Source: Aquimarina megaterium XH134 (GTDB taxonomy: Bacteria; Bacteroidota; Bacteroidia; Flavobacteriales; Flavobacteriaceae). Taken from it: DNA of 37,236 bases. The stretch covers positions 1 to 37,236 of the forward strand of contig NZ_JACB01000057.1 of NCBI RefSeq assembly GCF_000520975.1, read 5' to 3'. Shown piece by piece: positions 7,646 through 16,032 of this stretch (positions are counted from its first letter, which is position 1; each line of letters begins with the position of its first letter). Position numbers and translations under genes: made by a program. The notes below the pieces were generated by a model. It did no database searches. It had not been told where the DNA came from and saw only the letters and a list, made by a program, of their open reading frames with translations.

Positions 7646-7725
7646 GCCTGTCCTGAGCCTTTTGATACACTCAGGACAAGTTTGTCGAAGGGCTCAGGGT
7701 ACGTGGTGGGCTCAGGGTACAGTAT
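7637..7725. repeat. inverted-repeat intergenic element (CTGAGCC / GGCTCAG type)
   Basis: This stretch carries CGGCTACGCCTGTCCTGAGCC, then ACTCAGGACAAGTTTGTCG and AAGGGCTCAGGGTACG repeated. The pairs CCTGAGC/GCTCAGG and TGTCCTGAG/CTCAGGACA can fold back. Similar CTGAGCCTGTCGAAG cores occur at 9697-9709 and 21590-21605, so this is one member of a dispersed hairpin-forming family common in flavobacterial intergenic DNA. Confidence 0.6.
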
Positions 7726-7761
7726 GGGTATGTCACATCGAGTGCGTGAGGAACGAGCGTG

Positions 7762-7851
7762 TATCGAGATGGATTTGAAAACGATAATATGATGGGTTCT
7801 CGATACAATTTTTCTCCATTACATTACGAAAAATCACTCGAACTGACGGGC
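7762..7851. repeat. dispersed intergenic repeat, inverted copy of 9600-9688
   Basis: These ~90 bp are close to the perfect reverse complement of 9600-9688, running from TATCGAGAT through AACGATAATATGATGGG and TCTCGATACAATTTTTCTC to CACTCGAACTGACGGGC. The two copies face each other around the S41 peptidase gene (7857-9311). Positions 93-128 at the left window edge belong to the same family in the same orientation as this copy. Confidence 0.8.
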
Positions 7852-7856
7852 ATTTA

Positions 7857-9311
7857 TTATTTCAAACTCATCTTTTTAATCGCATACTCTAGTTGTGTGT
7901 CTCTATGGGTAAGGAAATCTTGGTAGGTTTGTACTACAGTATGATCGGGTTGTATGCCATCGCCATACTGCTCATCGGGTAGTTGTCGAACATCCTGCTC
8001 CAGGTCAACTATCGAGAATTTAAGTTCTAATTTAGAATGGGGTAATTCATAATGTACAGGGATATGTCCCGTATGGCCATAGTACCCGCCCAGTGTTTCT
8101 TCGCCGATTACGGTAGTATTATCGTCGCTTTTTACCAAACTGGCAAATAGAGAGCCTGCCGAAGCTACAGGAGGATCAATCAAGAGTACCAGGTCGCCTG
8201 TAAATGCATTTGGTTTGGGTTGCCAGGCAGGATTAAAGGTAGCGTTTTGATAATATTTACCATCCTTAAAAATCGAATGCTCTTCTTTTAATTCTTTGGC
8301 TAACTCATCGATATCATCATCGAGATAATAATTAGGAAAAGGGATTTCCTGAAAAAGGGTGTGTGCCGTAGTGTTTTCTCTAAAACTTCGATCGGTGAGA
8401 TAGGAGTATAGCAATAAGTCGTTTGGGTCATTACCGCCGCCATTGCCTCTTACATCTACGATAAGCTTTTGGGTATGGTTATCTTTTAGCGCTAAAAAAA
8501 CCGAATCCAAAAAGGTGGCGTACTGCTTATGGCCTTCAGATTCGGGTCCTCCCATAGCAAAGGTGTTGATGTTTAGATACCCAATACTGTCTTTGTATGT
8601 AAAGAAATAGTCTTTGGTAATACGGTTATCATAGGTAGCAGAATGACGCTTTTGATAGGTATTAAAAAAGGTGTTATAATCTACACTTTGCACCGTAGCA
8701 GATGTAGATCCTGCTTTATTTTGGTACTGCAATGTAAATTGCTGCTGCTCCCCAAAGACCAGATACATATAAAAAGCAAACCAGTCAGAATCCAGATCGG
8801 CATATTTACCGGTTTGGTTATACCCATCGGTACTTATAAAATGCCCGCAGCGTTTTGCGACTTCGTCTATAGGCATTTTGTTTATAGATAAAACTTCACT
8901 ACCCATAGCAATATCGTTGTAGGTGTAATTTGTATAGAGTTTTCCGTCGATATATTTTAATGGGATAGGAAAGAAAATGTTTTTTTCATTTAATGCTTCG
9001 TCCAAAGCCTCGGGATAGGTCAAGCCGTTATGGCAACTCCCGGTGTAATCAATAACATTCCAAAGTAGGGTATAAAACTCGCGATACGATGTGGTCTCAG
9101 AAATCTGAGCTTTATTGGCAGCAAAAGCACTATCTACCTGTTCTTTTTTACGATATTTATAAAGCCCTGCATTCGCTTTTTCATAGATAGATTGAAAGAG
9201 GAGAAAATCTTCTTCCATTTGATCGGGGGTCATAGCAAATAGCAAATCTTTTTTTTCAGCTTTGCATGAAAAAAGAAGAATGATACTAAGGATTGCAATA
9301 AGATGCTTCAT
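7857..9311 (-). CDS. S41 family peptidase, lipoprotein
   Basis: A 484-residue tail-specific-protease-type serine peptidase, probably outer-membrane anchored or periplasmic. Residues 1-16 form a lipoprotein signal with a LLFSC lipobox (C16). The S41 core shows VDVRGNGGG at 285-293, the serine segment PVASAGSLFA at 381-390 and GEETLGG at 403-409, then GIQPD near the C-terminus. The Lys found in CtpA-type proteases downstream of the Ser is replaced here by the GEET motif usual in Bacteroidota S41 lipoproteins, so catalysis probably uses a different general base. A PDZ domain is not obvious. GC is higher than in the adjacent defence genes. The gene stands alone between inverted copies of an intergenic repeat that end within 6 bases of its stop. 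Substrate unknown. Confidence 0.85.
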   Translation of the reverse strand: MKHLIAILSIILLFSCKAEKKDLLFAMTPDQMEEDFLLFQSIYEKANAGLYKYRKKEQVDSAFAANKAQISETTSYREFYTLLWNVIDYTGSCHNGLTYPEALDEALNEKNIFFPIPLKYIDGKLYTNYTYNDIAMGSEVLSINKMPIDEVAKRCGHFISTDGYNQTGKYADLDSDWFAFYMYLVFGEQQQFTLQYQNKAGSTSATVQSVDYNTFFNTYQKRHSATYDNRITKDYFFTYKDSIGYLNINTFAMGGPESEGHKQYATFLDSVFLALKDNHTQKLIVDVRGNGGGNDPNDLLLYSYLTDRSFRENTTAHTLFQEIPFPNYYLDDDIDELAKELKEEHSIFKDGKYYQNATFNPAWQPKPNAFTGDLVLLIDPPVASAGSLFASLVKSDDNTTVIGEETLGGYYGHTGHIPVHYELPHSKLELKFSIVDLEQDVRQLPDEQYGDGIQPDHTVVQTYQDFLTHRDTQLEYAIKKMSLK

Positions 9312-9404
9312 ATATAACTGATTTCTACAAAGAACGAAGGATCTTGTCTAACAGGCTTGTATAATATTGACAATTTTATAATCTGAATGCGACCGAAGCC
9401 AAAA

Positions 9405-9760
9405 TGTTTAAAAAAGCGTCAGTTCGAGTGGTTTTTTGTAATGCCCTCTCGACTACGCTCGAGATGACAGGAGAAAAATTGTATCGAGAACCCGTTTTTA
9501 CTATCGTTTTTAATTGCGTCTCGATACATTTTTTCTACGCTATGCTTCAAAAAAACACTCGACGTGACGTAGCGTTTGTGTTATGACGTAGCGTGTTAGC
9601 CCGTCAGTTCGAGTGGTTTTTCGTAATGTAATAGAGAAAAATTGTATCGAGAACCCATCATATTATCGTTTTCAAATGCATCTCGATAGCTCTGCTGAGC
9701 CTGTCGAAGTACAATTTTATCAACCGCTATCGCTACTGATAAAATCACTCGATGAGACGT
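9405..9760. repeat. cluster of dispersed intergenic repeats (two partial copies)
   Basis: This fills the 504-base gap between 9311 and 9816. Two related units lie in tandem: about 9410-9545 and 9600-9688, each with CGTCAGTTCGAGTGGTTTTT, a TGTAAT segment, GAGAAAAATTGTATCGAGAACCC and CGTTTTtAA-like then TCTCGATA. Between them, 9497-9620 mirrors 1-128 of the window in inverted orientation. At 9690-9712 a CTGAGCCTGTCGAAG core follows. I see no gene; the short frame at 9404-9586 is an artefact of the repeat. Confidence 0.75.
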
Positions 9761-9815
9761 AAGAATATATAAAGAAAAATCAACAAGTTAGAGAACATGT
9801 CAATAGTAGGTAATT

Positions 9816-10589
9816 TTATTTGAGAACTGGTAGTAACCGATCCTGAAATACTTTGGGTGATATACCAATATACCTTTTAAAAGTCCTCGAAAAATGAGCC
9901 ATATCGGTAAAGTTATACTGGTAAGCAATCTGGGTAAGTTCTGAGTTTTTATGGATAGCTGTTTTGGCAGCCATGATCTTTTTCATTAACAGGTAGTTTA
10001 TAGGTGTTAAGCCTGTCTCTGTTCTAAATTTTCTGGTAAAACTAAACTTGTTGATATTGGCGATTTTGGCCAAATCTTCTAAAGAGATTTTTTGAGTAAG
10101 GTTGTTTTCGATATAACAAGTAATGGTATTAAAATCCCGAATGCAATCATCATATTGATAAGCCGAAACAGTAGAGTATAGGCTTAGTTGCCGGATAAAG
10201 CTTTTTAAATACTGCTCGGTTATGCTTAGATCGTGTTTTTCCTGGGCTTCTTTTAATTGAAAAAACAATCGAATTAATGTGTTATCATGGATAACCCGTT
10301 CTGTAAAATTTAAGGTCTTACCATTAAGAAAGAATTTTACCACATCATTAGAGAGATAAAGTGTATCAAAACTCACCCCAATATCTTTGTCTAAAACAGG
10401 CGTGGTATGTACCTCGTAAGGATGTGTAACAGAAATGGCGCCGGCACTACATAATAAAGTTTGGTGCTGTAATTGCGTTTGCTCGATTCCCGAACGAACA
10501 TAAGAGATACAAAACGTATCGTGATAATGCATCGGGAAATCCTGCGCTTGATCTGTAATGGATAAAAATTCAAGATTATCTAATGGCAT
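9816..10589 (-). CDS. AraC family transcriptional regulator
   Basis: A 257-residue regulator. The N-terminal half is a cupin-like sensing domain with the typical MHYHDTFCISYV histidine segment (about residues 20-31) and a PYEVHTTP stretch. The last ~100 residues are the AraC double helix-turn-helix: ISLEDLAKIANINKFSFTRKF for the first helix pair, then ELTQIAYQYNFTDMAHFSRTF and KRYIGISPKVF, which is the family signature. It should bind DNA in response to a small ligand. No co-directional operon partner is apparent: the next upstream gene is separate and the downstream side is repeat DNA. A TAAATTTG promoter box lies upstream. The ligand and targets cannot be inferred. Confidence 0.9.
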   Translation of the reverse strand: MPLDNLEFLSITDQAQDFPMHYHDTFCISYVRSGIEQTQLQHQTLLCSAGAISVTHPYEVHTTPVLDKDIGVSFDTLYLSNDVVKFFLNGKTLNFTERVIHDNTLIRLFFQLKEAQEKHDLSITEQYLKSFIRQLSLYSTVSAYQYDDCIRDFNTITCYIENNLTQKISLEDLAKIANINKFSFTRKFRTETGLTPINYLLMKKIMAAKTAIHKNSELTQIAYQYNFTDMAHFSRTFKRYIGISPKVFQDRLLPVLK

Positions 10590-10624
10590 GGTATGATCTC
10601 AGGTTAAATTTTTCAGGAAATTAG

Positions 10625-10632
10625 CAAATTTA
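10625..10632 (-). promoter_or_regulatory. Bacteroidota -7 box (TAAATTTG) for the AraC gene
   Basis: On the minus strand the sequence reads TAAATTTG, matching the TAnnTTTG consensus, with a GTTG about 15 nt further upstream. The start codon at 10589 would leave a leader of roughly 30 nt. The TTG spacing is shorter than usual. Confidence 0.45.
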
Positions 10633-10662
10633 TGCGATAGACCACACAACTCACCTCTTTTT

Positions 10663-12147
10663 TTATTGATGTACCAGCTGCAAAGTGTTTTCATACAGCG
10701 TACTACCTTCGACCTTAGTCTTTATCCAGGCATAAAAACTCATATCAAAAATGTCTTCGTCTTCGGGAGTAGGAGTGGTGAGTGTAGTATACATCTTATC
10801 CTTAAATGCTGCTGTAGTGACCACCTCTGGTTTGCGGTAATATATAGTGGCTAGTTTTAAGAATTCTGATGCCCGCGTTTCTCTATTGTTCTTAAGGTAC
10901 GTACCGTGTTTCTTTTTAAAACTGTTTACTCTGGATTCTACGATATCGATATGATCCAATTCTATACGCAACAGGATCTCGATCAGATTTTTCTTAATTA
11001 CCCAGGCCAGGCCCGCTTTTTCGGTATACCAGTGATCACTGTGGTAAAAATCATTAAGAATACCCAGGGCTTCTTTATACTGTTGTTGCTGAAAATAAAA
11101 TACAATATGACTTAGCTTAAGATCCAGGATATATGCGATCTGTTCTTTGTATTTTTCATAATCAAAGGTATCTAAGATCATAATAGCATCTTTTGCCCGG
11201 CCAGTATAATTAAGATTAAGCGAGTGTAGTAAGGTGTATTGCGGAAAAAATCGCTTGTAGTACTTGTCCTGGTGTTTTTTCATCTGCTCATGCATAAGGA
11301 CCAGGTACTGCTGCGAGGTCGTAAAATCTTTACTTCTAAAATAAGAATTGGCTACATAATACAGAATCTGGATATGGTAGAAGAGGTGCTTATCGATTAC
11401 ATCCTCTTTGGCATCTATTTGTGTATAGACTTCTTCTACAAAAGGAAGTATAGTACGATAATCCCTGGTGATATGAGCCGTTTGATTTGTAATCTCCAGG
11501 ATCTTAAATAAGGATCGAAACGTAAGATCTTGTGTGATCGATAATCCAAATCTGGATAAGGTGTTTTTTATAATCGGTACGGCATCTCTTCGTTGTTTCA
11601 TGAGTTCGTGCTGCACGGTGGCATAAAACAGGTTTAGGTTTTCTTCTTGCTGTAGCGATTTTTTATTACTCCTGAAATTAGCAAATAAAGCTTCTATTGC
11701 TATACCACGATTAAGATGAGCGTATTGAATCTGGGTGTAGTAAATCTCATTTAGGATACTGAAAAGTGCATAGGTTTTGGCCTTTTGCTCGGCTTTGGCA
11801 ATGGTTTTAAAAGCAATTTTATATTGTTTCTGTTCAAAGAAACTCCTGCTGGCTCTAAGGAGCTTAAGAGTTTCCATCTCTTCTGAAGTTTCTTCCTCAA
11901 AACTTTTGGCGGCAATAAAATCAATGAGCGTATCATGCAATCTTTTGCATAGAGCGTGATACGCGCCCTTGGCTCTTTTGCCATAAATCTGGATATCGAG
12001 ATCTTTAGCAGTTGATGTGGTATCCAAAAGCTTAAACAGCTGTATGTTTTTGGTATCGTTTCTTTTATTCTTTTGCCGCAATATCGCGATGAAATTTCGC
12101 TTCGATTCGTCGGATAAGGTGTGGATTATAGAAGAAATAACATGCAT
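10663..12147 (-). CDS. uncharacterised helical-repeat (TPR-like) cytosolic protein, 494 aa
   Basis: A soluble protein with no signal peptide or membrane helix. The N-terminal ~70 residues are basic (SKRNFIAILRQKNKRNDTKN). The next 100 contain paired amphipathic helices (KRLHDTLIDFIAAKSF, LLRASRSFFEQKQYKIAFKT). Residues about 130-420 alternate Tyr/Phe/Leu-rich helices in the manner of TPR or related solenoids, for example SYFRSKDFTTSQQYLVLMHE and YFQQQQYKEALGILNDFYHS. Such solenoids usually mediate protein contacts. It is monocistronic, divergent from the membrane-protein group at 12315. I do not recognise a named family. Length and composition are ordinary for a Flavobacteriaceae core-genome protein. 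Confidence 0.65.
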   Translation of the reverse strand: MHVISSIIHTLSDESKRNFIAILRQKNKRNDTKNIQLFKLLDTTSTAKDLDIQIYGKRAKGAYHALCKRLHDTLIDFIAAKSFEEETSEEMETLKLLRASRSFFEQKQYKIAFKTIAKAEQKAKTYALFSILNEIYYTQIQYAHLNRGIAIEALFANFRSNKKSLQQEENLNLFYATVQHELMKQRRDAVPIIKNTLSRFGLSITQDLTFRSLFKILEITNQTAHITRDYRTILPFVEEVYTQIDAKEDVIDKHLFYHIQILYYVANSYFRSKDFTTSQQYLVLMHEQMKKHQDKYYKRFFPQYTLLHSLNLNYTGRAKDAIMILDTFDYEKYKEQIAYILDLKLSHIVFYFQQQQYKEALGILNDFYHSDHWYTEKAGLAWVIKKNLIEILLRIELDHIDIVESRVNSFKKKHGTYLKNNRETRASEFLKLATIYYRKPEVVTTAAFKDKMYTTLTTPTPEDEDIFDMSFYAWIKTKVEGSTLYENTLQLVHQ

Positions 12148-12314
12148 TGTATCGTAAGTATAATTTTGATAAATATACTATGAATATTGATAGAGTTAGA
12201 TTATTAACATAAATATATCGTAAGTTTTTGTTGAAAATAGAATTTTATATCAACGCATATCATCGCACATTTGTCCTGTTCGAATGAACAATTGAATCAT
12301 CAAAATCAATTATT

Positions 12315-12791
12315 ATGAATTACAAATTTAGTAACGATGTATCCGAGGATACCGTAATCGAAAATGTAGAAAAGAAAGAAAACAAAGTATATGATCAAAA
12401 GCCAACACCGGCTTTTATATCAGCATCATGGTCTGCACTGTTTATAGGAATGATATCCTATTGCACCGGATTATGGAATGCGGGTATGGTACTTAACGAG
12501 AAAGGATACTACTTTACCATCCTGCTATTTGGATTGTTCTCTGCGGTATCTGTGCAAAAAAGTGTTAGAGATAGGCTAGAGGGAATCCCTGTTACCGATA
12601 TCTATTACGGGATTAGCTGGTTTACCACGCTTACCTCTATTTTATTGCTGATTATCGGCCTGTGGAATGCCGATCTGGAGCTTAGTGAAAAAGGGTTTTA
12701 TGGGATGTCTTTTACCCTAAGTTTATTTGCTGCCATTGCAGTGCAGAAAAATACCAGGGATAAAAAGTTTATCGAAAACAACGAAGAGTAA
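12315..12791 (+). CDS. YiaA/YiaB family inner membrane protein
   Basis: A 158-residue inner-membrane protein with four predicted helices arranged as a tandem duplication. Residues about 44-86 (ISYCTGLWNAGMVLNEKGYY, ending VQKSVRD) repeat at 108-149 (LLIIGLWNADLELSEKGFYG, ending VQKNTRD), which is the YiaA/B two-helix module twice. The first ~30 residues are polar. The GLWNA and EKGxY turns are family signatures. The function of the family is not established; in enterobacteria it is linked to stress. A strong intrinsic terminator follows at 12900-12930, so it is probably transcribed alone. Its promoter lies in the 167-bp divergent gap, where I see no convincing consensus. Confidence 0.85.
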   Translation: MNYKFSNDVSEDTVIENVEKKENKVYDQKPTPAFISASWSALFIGMISYCTGLWNAGMVLNEKGYYFTILLFGLFSAVSVQKSVRDRLEGIPVTDIYYGISWFTTLTSILLLIIGLWNADLELSEKGFYGMSFTLSLFAAIAVQKNTRDKKFIENNEE

Positions 12792-12899
12792 TTAAACCCG
12801 AATTGTGCATTAGCACTTCGATATAAAGGGTTAACAAAAAGTGAAATCAAAAGAAGGGGCCTTAGGGGGGCTTGAGGTCTCTTGTTTTGATGATTAAAG

Positions 12900-12930
12900 A
12901 AGACGGCCGTGTGGCTGCGGCTGTCTTTTT
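12900..12930 (+). terminator. intrinsic terminator after the YiaA/B gene
   Basis: A ten-base stem AAGACGGCCG (12900-12909) pairs with CGGCTGTCTT (12918-12927, one G-T) around an 8-nt loop and runs into a TTTTT tail. Confidence 0.85.
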
Positions 12931-12955
12931 ATAATCATTAGTAGGTCTAATAAAG

Positions 12956-13312
12956 ATGAAAGAAATCAAAAATATAGTACTTATAATCAACGCATTGGCT
13001 TTTGTAACCACCTTAGGGTGTTACGGAATTATGGGAGAGAAAGATGGGTTATTTGCTCAAATTTTTCTTGGCGGCATTCAGCTTGGTATTGGGCTGGGTT
13101 TTTTTATTCAATGGAAAAAACGAAGTGCCAAGGTAAAAAAGAATGTATTGGTATACTGGGGTATAGTTTTGTTATATGGTGTTTTATTTCAGATGGAAAC
13201 AAATGATCTACATATGAATAGTAACAGAGAGTTGATTTTCTTAGAGATTATACCCATGTGTATCGCCGCGTATTCTGTGTTTATTACATATCTGAATATA
13301 AAAGATAAGTAG
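12956..13312 (+). CDS. small four-helix membrane protein, function unknown
   Basis: A 118-residue protein made almost entirely of four hydrophobic segments (about 7-25, 32-52, 62-80 and 93-113) joined by short basic loops (WKKRSAKVKKN). It would sit in the inner membrane. I do not recognise a family; it is the sort of small integral membrane protein common in Flavobacteriaceae. It lies between the YiaA/B terminator and the DUF2157 gene, 131 bases upstream of the latter, all on one strand. A second open frame inside it (13018-13206) is a shadow. Confidence 0.65.
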   Translation: MKEIKNIVLIINALAFVTTLGCYGIMGEKDGLFAQIFLGGIQLGIGLGFFIQWKKRSAKVKKNVLVYWGIVLLYGVLFQMETNDLHMNSNRELIFLEIIPMCIAAYSVFITYLNIKDK

Positions 13313-13443
13313 AGATGAGTGCAAAACTGGTGCATATTATAATTTGTAAGTATTCCTGTATACAGTTTTATCGATTAACATTTTAATACTTTTTAATTCA
13401 AAAATGCACAACGGATTAAAAGTCCATTAAACAACAATATATT

Positions 13444-14724
13444 ATGAGTTCAAAATTTAATAAAGAGCTGCAAACACTGGTAGGAGATAAGATTATTTCT
13501 CCAGAGCTTGCAGATAAAATAGAGCAATACTATGCTACCAAAGATGTGGGAAAGCCTAATAAGCTGTTTATGATCTTTGGGATTTTTGGAGCGTTATTAG
13601 TGGGGTCTGGTATTATTTTAATGCTGGCACACAATTGGGATGATTTTTCGCGATTAACAAAAACAATCTTAGCATTTGGTCCCCTGCTATTGGGGCAAAT
13701 CTTTACAGGATTTTCAATACTAAAAAATAAAAGCGTCACCTGGAAAGAAGCTTCGGGGACTTTTCTGTTTTTCGCAGTGGGTGCTTGTATGGCACTGGTA
13801 AGTCAGATCTATAACATCCCGGGAGAATTAGGCTCTTTTTTACTTACCTGGATTATCCTCTGCTTGCCATTGGTATACCTGTTACGATCACATGCAGTGG
13901 CCTTGCTTACCATACTACTAAGTACATACTATGCTGTAGAGGTTGGACTATGGAACTATAGAAACACAGAAACTCCCTGGTTATATATTGTGTTTATAGG
14001 AGCTATACTACCGTATTACTACAGGCTTATCACAACAAATACGGCCAGCAATACGGTTACCATTTTTACCTGGATTTTACCGGCAAGTATAGCAATTGCA
14101 TTAAGTGCATTTATCGGCCGTAGCGAAGATCTTGGTTTTGTGATGTACATCACCATGTTTGGCTTCTTATATACGATAGGAAGACTTCCTGTATTTAAAG
14201 AGTTACGAACACTTAGAAATGGTTTTTTGATCATCGGTTCGCTAGGGACAGTAGTATCGTTGATGATTTTTACGTTTCGTTGGATATGGGACGAACTCCC
14301 AGAGACATTTAATTATGATACTCAGGAGCTCTATACAGCAGTAGTAGTATTCTTGTTGAGTATCTCTGTGTTGGGGTATACGGTTATAAAAAAGGGAATA
14401 CGGGCTGTTAATCTGTTTCAGGTAGCTTTTGTAGTCTTCCTTTTAGTGTATTTCTTACTTCAGGATACAGGTGTTTTACCGGTTGTATTAATGAATGCAT
14501 TAGTGTTTGCCCTGGGGATGTCTGCCATAAAGATCGGAGCAGATAAATTTAACTTCGGGATCCTTAACTATGGATTATTGATCATTTCGATTCTGATCAT
14601 TTGTAGGTTTTTTGATACCGGAATGAGCTTTGTTGTTAGAGGAATTTTGTTTGTGATGGTAGGAGCAGGGTTCTTTTTAACCAATTATATCATGCTAAAA
14701 AAACAACAACGTATTAAGAAGTAA
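13444..14724 (+). CDS. DUF2157 domain membrane protein
   Basis: A 426-residue polytopic inner-membrane protein. The N-terminal cytosolic ~40 residues (GDKIISPELADKIEQYYATK) and the following FGIFGALLVGSGIILMLAHN helix with a WDDFSRLTK loop are the DUF2157 signature. About ten further hydrophobic helices follow. The gene is followed 16 bases later by a GDYXXLXY-family gene, the usual genomic partner of DUF2157, so the two probably form an operon and perhaps a complex. The biochemical role of the pair is not known. The start is well placed, with MSSKFNKEL as a natural N-terminus. Confidence 0.88.
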   Translation: MSSKFNKELQTLVGDKIISPELADKIEQYYATKDVGKPNKLFMIFGIFGALLVGSGIILMLAHNWDDFSRLTKTILAFGPLLLGQIFTGFSILKNKSVTWKEASGTFLFFAVGACMALVSQIYNIPGELGSFLLTWIILCLPLVYLLRSHAVALLTILLSTYYAVEVGLWNYRNTETPWLYIVFIGAILPYYYRLITTNTASNTVTIFTWILPASIAIALSAFIGRSEDLGFVMYITMFGFLYTIGRLPVFKELRTLRNGFLIIGSLGTVVSLMIFTFRWIWDELPETFNYDTQELYTAVVVFLLSISVLGYTVIKKGIRAVNLFQVAFVVFLLVYFLLQDTGVLPVVLMNALVFALGMSAIKIGADKFNFGILNYGLLIISILIICRFFDTGMSFVVRGILFVMVGAGFFLTNYIMLKKQQRIKK

Positions 14725-14740
14725 TTAAAAATATAGAGAT

Positions 14741-15286
14741 ATGAAACCGATTTATTTTATAGTATTTATAGTCTTGGCGGTAGTACAAATTGGGACTCCG
14801 CTAAAGATGATTTTTGATAAGGAGGATATCCTGATTTCGGGTACGGCTTATAAATTTAAAACCAGGCCGATTGATCCTACAGATCCGTTTAGAGGAAAAT
14901 ATATTACCCTTCAGTTTGAAATGGACTCTTTTACAACATCAGATACTAATTATGTATACGGAGATAAGGTACGAGTGTACATAGAAAATGATGATGAGGG
15001 CTTTGCAAAAGTTGCTGGAGTAAGTAAGGAGCTTCTTGATATTGGTAGCGATTATGTTATGGCCAAAGTAACGAATACGTACAATAATAAAATCATGTTC
15101 GAACTCCCGTTTGATAGATTTTATATGGAAGAAACCAAAGCATACGACGCAGAAAAAGCCTATAGGGATATGAATAGAAATAATAAAAAAGATGATGTCT
15201 ATGCAGTGGTATATGTTAAAGATGGCGCATCGGTTTTAAAAGATGTAATTATAGAAGGGATACCAATACAGGAGTATGTAGAATGA
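14741..15286 (+). CDS. GDYXXLXY domain protein
   Basis: A 181-residue protein with one N-terminal membrane helix (about 4-22) and an extracytoplasmic beta-rich domain. The family motif appears as GKYITLQF at 52-59 within DPFRGKYITL, preceded by the characteristic TRPIDPTDPFRG lead; the canonical G-D-Y-x-x-L-x-Y is changed to G-K-Y and a final F. A second family block is VYAVVYVKDG at about 157-166. It begins 16 bases after DUF2157 and is presumably co-transcribed. No enzymatic role is known for the family. The gene ends just before a dispersed hairpin element (15348-15441). Confidence 0.87.
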   Translation: MKPIYFIVFIVLAVVQIGTPLKMIFDKEDILISGTAYKFKTRPIDPTDPFRGKYITLQFEMDSFTTSDTNYVYGDKVRVYIENDDEGFAKVAGVSKELLDIGSDYVMAKVTNTYNNKIMFELPFDRFYMEETKAYDAEKAYRDMNRNNKKDDVYAVVYVKDGASVLKDVIIEGIPIQEYVE

Positions 15287-15347
15287 GTTGTTATGCATTA
15301 ATCCTAATTTGTTTCGGGATCGAGTGTTTTTTCATTCCAATAAGTTG

Positions 15348-15441
15348 TCATCCCAGACTTGATCTGGGATCTACTTTTAGAGATGGATTATGGATTCCGG
15401 CTGAAGTCTATGCTGAGCGTAGACGAAGTGCCGGAATGACA
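15348..15441. repeat. dispersed inverted-repeat element (CATTCCGGC type)
   Basis: The outer arms GTCATCCCAG and the terminal GCCGGAATGAC, with inner CCAGACTTGATCTGGGATC and TTCCGGCTGAAGTC, form nested palindromes; CTATGCTGAGCGTAGACGAAG lies in the middle. Such GTCATTCCGGC elements are widespread between genes in bacteria. A short open frame crossing it (15283-15486) is not a gene. Confidence 0.65.
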
Positions 15442-15602
15442 AGAGGTGATTATATTACAACAAATCGAATTGACGCTTTTTTATAAGATGAATCAAAATA
15501 CATAACAAGTGTAAAATGATAAAAATCACATTTTTAATATTATCAAATTAAACCTTTTTGTAATCCTGAAGTCTTATAATTAGAAATCAAAATAGTAAGG
15601 AT

Positions 15603-15947
15603 ATGCAAAGTATAATGAAAATAGTGGTGCCGGTTGTATTGTTTGGATTTTTAATTACGTCTTGTGCTACTACAGTGCAAGTGCGGCCGGCACGAGGAGT
15701 TGTGGTTACCAAAGTACATCGCCCTAAAATTATAGTACATAAAAATGTAAACTATTACAGAAGCGCAGGCGTATGGTATGTAAAAAAGAATAGAGTCTAT
15801 AAACGAGTTAGCGTTCCTGCCGGAGTACGAGTGGCTACTCTGCCAAGAGGCTATAAAACGGTAAAAGTAAGAGGTGTAAAGTATTATACCTGTAAAGGAG
15901 TATACTACAAGAGATCAGGTAAAAGATATATTGTAGTACATGTATAG
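15603..15947 (+). CDS. DUF6515-type small lipoprotein
   Basis: A 114-residue exported protein with a lipobox LITSC (C21). The mature part is basic and built from Tyr-rich repeats: NYYRSAGVWYVKKNRVYKRV, a VPAGVRVATLPRGYKTV block, then VRGVKYYTCKGVYYKRSGKR. This arrangement (two YYY-x-GVYY units joined by a PVGxxVxxLPxGY segment) is characteristic of DUF6515. It probably sits in the outer membrane or periplasm; the family has no defined biochemical role. It is monocistronic, with a strong hairpin after it at 15982-16013. Unusually high Lys/Arg content makes it more basic than typical members. Confidence 0.75.
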   Translation: MQSIMKIVVPVVLFGFLITSCATTVQVRPARGVVVTKVHRPKIIVHKNVNYYRSAGVWYVKKNRVYKRVSVPAGVRVATLPRGYKTVKVRGVKYYTCKGVYYKRSGKRYIVVHV

Positions 15948-15981
15948 TTGTTGCATTGAGTTGGTTAGTTAGTTTTGATGG

Positions 15982-16013
15982 GGATACCCCGGCGTGAATA
16001 CGTCGGGGTATCC
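15982..16013. terminator. bidirectional hairpin between convergent genes
   Basis: Thirteen-base arms GGATACCCCGGCG and CGTCGGGGTATCC (one mismatch) flank a 6-nt loop between the DUF6515 gene and the convergent SPOR gene. The T-tracts are weak on both sides, but the stem is very stable. Confidence 0.7.
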
Positions 16014-16032
16014 GTTATATCAGAACCTGTAA

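Noticed and set aside
7580..7792. 70-codon plus-strand open frame
   Set aside because: It consists of repeat DNA (heptamer array and inverted-repeat element), with no domain or plausible composition.
9404..9586. 60-codon open frame
   Set aside because: It is made of dispersed intergenic repeat sequence.
15283..15486. 67-codon open frame after the GDYXXLXY gene
   Set aside because: It crosses a dispersed hairpin element, which supplies most of its residues.
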